Shown here one piece after another: positions 60,787-64,000 of a stretch of DNA of 64,000 bases. Under the pieces are notes generated by a model. The model saw only the letters and a program-made list of their open reading frames with translations, was not told the origin of the DNA and ran no database searches. The translations under genes and the position numbers were made by a program. The number at the start of each line of letters is the position of its first letter. Position 1 is the stretch's first letter. The DNA is from Paguma larvata (taxonomy: Eukaryota; Chordata; Mammalia; Carnivora; Viverridae), in the NCBI GenBank assembly GCA_030068075.1, contig CM057826.1, positions 70,405,312 to 70,469,311 of the forward strand, written 5' to 3'.

Positions 60787-60986
60787 TAGGGCACCTGGGT
60801 CAGTTGAGTGTCAGGCTCGATTTCAGCTGAGGTCATGATCTCACAGTTCATGGGATCACCATGTTCTGACAGTGTGGAGCCCACTTGAGATTCTGTCTCT
60901 CCCATTGTCTCCCTCTGCCCCTCCCACTCACGCTCATGTGCTCTTGCCCTCTCTCTCTCAAATAAATAAACTTTAAAAAACCCAAA
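60787..60986 (+). mobile_element. CAN-SINE (sense)
   Basis: Head AGGGCACCTGGGTCAGTTGAG, missing part of the A-box region, then CTGAGGTCATGATCTCACAG, GACAGTGTGGAGCCC, CT tract and AAATAAATAAAC tail. The TSD is TTAATAAGAATATCT (60772-60786) against TTAATAATAATATCT (60987-61001), one mismatch. This insertion cut copy A of the duplicated segment at AATATCT. Confidence 0.93.
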
Positions 60987-61140
60987 TTAATAATAATATC
61001 TACTGTTTATGGGCACTTACCACATTCTGGGCACTGCACTAACTATTCACAGTGCTGAGTGGAAACTCTTATTTTTCTTCCTATATTTGTACAGCACTCT
61101 TAGAATATACCATGACACCAGTCCAGTAATAAATAAAGAG

Positions 61141-61353
61141 AGGGGCACCTGTGTGGCTCAGTCAGTTAAGCGAGGGACTTTGGCTCAGGTCGCAATCTCA
61201 CAGTTTGTGGGTTTGAGCCCCACATCAGGCTCTGTGCTGACAGCTCAGAGCCTGGAGCCTGCTTTGGATTCTGTGTGTGTGTCTGTCTCTGTCCCTCCCC
61301 TGCTTGTGCTCTGTCCTCTCTCTGTCTCTCAAAAACAAACTGTAAAAAAATAA
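61141..61353 (+). mobile_element. CAN-SINE (sense)
   Basis: Head AGGGGCACCTGTGTGGCTCAG, B box GGGTTTGAGCCCC, CTCTGTGCTGACAGCTCAGAGCC, GAGCCTGC, CT/GT tract and A-rich tail. The TSD TAATAAATAAAGAG (61127-61140) against TAATAAATAAGCAG (61354-61367) has two changes. Confidence 0.94.
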
Positions 61354-61369
61354 TAATAAATAAGCAGAA

Positions 61370-61800
61370 GAAATAACTCAAGAGCTCAACTGTAAACATT
61401 TTTCTTAGTACTTCAACTACAACTTGAATAAAAGGAAGCAACAATGTCGAAAATACAAGCATCAGTGTGTTAGTAAAAAGCAAGAAAAAGTAGCTACTAT
61501 GCATTACCAGAGGTGCATATGTACTCATGCTTTCTGACACAGATGCTGTACCCTCCACCTTCGTCACTCTCTTTATTCTCTACTAGGTCACCCATCTAAA
61601 ACATTGGCAAGAAACTCAAATTAGCTTATGCTCTGTGGATGCCCACTTTTTCCCTTTGGCGGTGCTAAAGACCCATCATTCATACATAGTCCATTATTGA
61701 TTCAGTCCCATATTCAGGACACTACTTTAAAAATGTAAGTCTTCATAAATGTATGCTCTCACTAACTTCTTCCTGAAAGTGGACTGACACAGGGCTAAAA
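61370..61800. other. Spacer between SINE and copy B of the duplicated segment
   Basis: Unique-looking sequence with no gene or repeat recognised. No counterpart is seen to the left of copy A, so the duplication probably does not extend this way. Confidence 0.4.
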
Positions 61801-61804
61801 CGGA

Positions 61805-62155
61805 GGTAAGAGTTGGGGATTTTTCAAATGTGCATTATAGATGACGAAAGTGAGTCCAGGAGAAGCCATGCCCTTTTCTTTTGTTATCGGTAGGATTTAT
61901 AAACTGCATTTTGTTTCTATAATATTTTAAAATATGTTTGTAAATTTAAACTTTGATTAATCTTACACAAGAATTGTTATCATCTGTGTTTTATTAACAA
62001 GATAAAATGAGGATGAGAGATTTTTTTAATGAAACTTCCAGGAAACTAGGCTTTTTAGACTATGGATTATGTAACCTTCTGAAATACTAGGATACTTCTT
62101 ATATACAAATAGGAACACTCAATATTCATGGACACTTTCTATATTCCAGACTAGG
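61805..62155. repeat. Duplicated segment, copy B (no SINE inserts)
   Basis: Direct repeat of parts of 60210-61080. It has TTTTTCAAATGTGC and GATGACGAAAGTGAGTCCAGG, TTTATAAACTGC, TTTGATTAATCTTACA, TTTAATGAAACTTCCA, CCTTCTGAAATACTA and GGACACTTTCTATATTCC. Identity is perhaps 75-80% by eye. The block is uninterrupted, so it shows the state before the SINEs entered copy A. Confidence 0.75.
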
Positions 62156-62164
62156 TTGACAAAG

Positions 62165-62165
<1 letters not shown>

Positions 62166-62234
<69 letters not shown>
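62166..62234. repeat. (GT)n(GA)n compound microsatellite
   Basis: About 17 GT units followed directly by about 17 GA units, with no interruption. Likely highly polymorphic in length. Confidence 0.96.
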
Positions 62235-62236
<2 letters not shown>

Positions 62237-62239
62237 ATT

Positions 62240-64000
62240 CATTGCTTGTAGAAAAATGAAGGGATGTTTCCACCTACTTAAGCTAAGCTGGCTTGGAGGA
62301 AACTAGGTAGCAGAAATTAAAGTTAGTAAGAAACTAAAATATCCTTCGGAGAGCTGAATTTTAGATGAAATGCTACAGAAAATGGAATGAGTCAGCTGGT
62401 CAGTGGTGACAAAATGCCTCTTTAACATAGGACATAGTCCTGCCAGGATGTTCCTCCTGGCCCTAATTTTCTCCTTGTCCCTTGCTTCCATACCAACAAC
62501 CTTAAACATCTTAATCTCCTGGAAAAAAATCAACATTCCTGTTTCTATTACAGGGTCCCTTTGTATGGTAGAAAGAATACTTCTAATGTGTAATGTGTTT
62601 GTCATCTCTCTTAATACAATTTACTCATTCAAAAAATAAGTATCCATGAGGTTAATGCTGAATATTTGGTGCTATTATCCTCTACCTCGGATAACATTTA
62701 GCCTCTCCTCAACCACCCTTAGAATCATTCAAGACTGTAGACATACAGAATGCACTGGGATCCTAGGCCATTTTTCCTCAGCTGTTTACTTCTAATGGTC
62801 GAAGGAAACATAAAAGATTTGATTTCGGAATATATAAGTTTATTTCTAAAAGAAGTATTTTGTTTTCAACTATTTACTTTCGCCTATATCAGAATAAAAA
62901 ACAAACCAAAAATGTTTAACATGTATAACAAAAAATAACATCATTCTTGCTTTTTTACTTTTTTGTTCTTTGGAGAGCAATTACTATACGATGGAAAGCC
63001 ATGAGAGCATCTGGCTCCTTGGCAAGCCCCAGATACAACTGGCAACCCAGAGACACCGAACGCCTGGCAGATGGTTCCGATGCTATAGATGAGCTTTCTG
63101 TCTCAAGTCATCTCCAACTGTCCCCATTCTTTATATCGAACGCATTCAACTTTCAGTATATATACACTGAATATTTACAGTATATATAAAGTGGATACAC
63201 AGAGACATGTTTTTCCTTACATCATTCTAATAATGTAACTAATTTCAGTTGCCTGTAATCTTAGTCATTCCATATTTAAAATATTTTTAAAGTAGGGAGT
63301 CTTTCTGAGAAGCTAGAGTTTATCGTACGCCCATAGCAATGACATCTAAAGGCAAGCTTCTAGTCTTTGTCCATAGTCATCGCAGTGATTAATGCCTTTT
63401 GTTTGCTTCAGAGTAAGATCCCAAATGTTTTAAGACAGCATCTTCCAAAAAAATGCTGTTTCCTATTCCTCTAAAGACTGTGGATTTGTTTTTTCTAATA
63501 AGTAATTTAGATTCCAAATCCCTGGACCAAGATGATTGTGACCTTCTTGCATGTATGCCATGTGGAAATCACCACAGGAACAGACTGCTGAACCAAAGGC
63601 AAACAAACAGAGCTGGATTGTTGCCTCGTCATAAATCTGAACTTGCGGTCAGTGGGTAACTGCCAAGTCATGGAGAGTTCTCAGACAGCATGCGCGGTGA
63701 GCAGCTGAGACGAGAAGATGGCATACTCTAAATATTATTCAAAGTTGAAATGCATTACAATCAATAATATTTAAAGATACTCTAAAATAAATCACCGTAT
63801 ATAAAAACTGCAATTTTAAAATACCTCACTGAAAATGCTGAAAAAGAAAAAAAGCATTCCTATTTTATTTTGCCATGGAGATTTTAAATTCAAGTTTATA
63901 GTTATTTTTCACTAAACGTATTGTTTTTGTACCATTTCTTATCAATTTAATTCAGAAATCATTTCTGTGGCATCAGGATGTTTTTTTCTATTTACTACCA
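62240..64000. other. Unique sequence at the right end, no gene seen
   Basis: No SINE, L1 or LTR is recognised in the last 1.7 kb. The 100-codon minus frame at 62303-62605 and the 80-codon plus frame at 62947-63189 have no domain I recognise. The parts at about 62990-63090 and 63580-63715 keep scattered CpGs (CACCGAACGCC, AGCATGCGCGGTGAG), which is unusual for this window and could mark conserved noncoding DNA. Confidence 0.45.

Larger units (their letters stand above)
60210..61080. repeat. Duplicated segment, copy A (with SINE inserts)
   Basis: Matches copy B at 61805-62155. Shared landmarks are TTTTTCAAATCTGC and GATGAAGAAAGTGAGTCCAGG (60245), TTTATAAACTG, TTTGATTAATCTTACA (60607), TTTAATGAAACTTCCA, CCTTCTGAAATGCTA and GGGCACTTACCACATTC (61012). 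Copy A has taken up SINEs at 60311 and 60787 that copy B lacks. Parts near 60640 and 61010 resemble antisense MIR. Confidence 0.75.

Overview
The window looks like ordinary AT-rich nuclear DNA of a cat-family (felid) carnivore. The main evidence is about twenty copies of a tRNA-Lys-derived CAN-SINE. Their heads read like the felid subtype (GGGGCGCCTGGGTGGCTCAG), each followed by a B box, a CT-rich stretch and an A-rich tail, and many sit between short target-site duplications (TSDs). I found no exon of a cellular protein-coding gene, no tRNA or rRNA gene, no CRISPR array and nothing prokaryotic. The many small ORFs are chance frames or relics inside repeats, so this is a gene desert or a very large intron.

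The centrepiece is a full-length LINE-1 (L1) on the + strand at 28568-35225. It has a GC-rich, CpG-dense 5' UTR with a YY1-like ATGGCGG site at its first bases and a roughly 140-bp tandem repeat. ORF1 (297 aa) and ORF2 (1324 aa from the first ATG) are uninterrupted, and the endonuclease, reverse-transcriptase and Cys-rich catalytic residues are all in place. The 3' UTR carries a G-rich polypurine tract and an AATAAA signal, followed by a poly(A) tail. A perfect 14-bp TSD flanks the element at a TT|AAAA endonuclease site. It looks recent and potentially active.

Layout: 1-13080 is mostly unique AT-rich DNA with two SINEs and a truncated young-type L1 tail (2897-3290). 13296-22015 is a dense block of old repeats: an L2 piece, an antisense L1M with a nested SINE, two tandem antisense LTR-like copies, an antisense L1 3' region with a SINE, and a sense L1M. 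22020-28553 is mainly unique sequence with microsatellites and one SINE. After the intact L1, 35240-43600 is mostly unique with three SINEs and a MIR. 43600-53740 is a second repeat block of sense-strand L1M relics with nested SINEs, a MIR pair, and a solo class II-type LTR (50763-51449) with a 6-bp TSD. 53740-64000 holds unique sequence, a head-to-head SINE pair, an MLT1-like LTR and a diverged duplicated segment (about 60210-61080 and 61805-62155), with a long GT/GA microsatellite just after it.

The functional relationships are those of retroelements. The L1 proteins are the kind of machinery that mobilises both L1 RNA and the tRNA-derived SINEs, and the TSDs and A-tails around the SINEs here are the marks of that process. 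Repeat family names are given from memory of consensus patterns, not from a database search, so subfamily labels are tentative.
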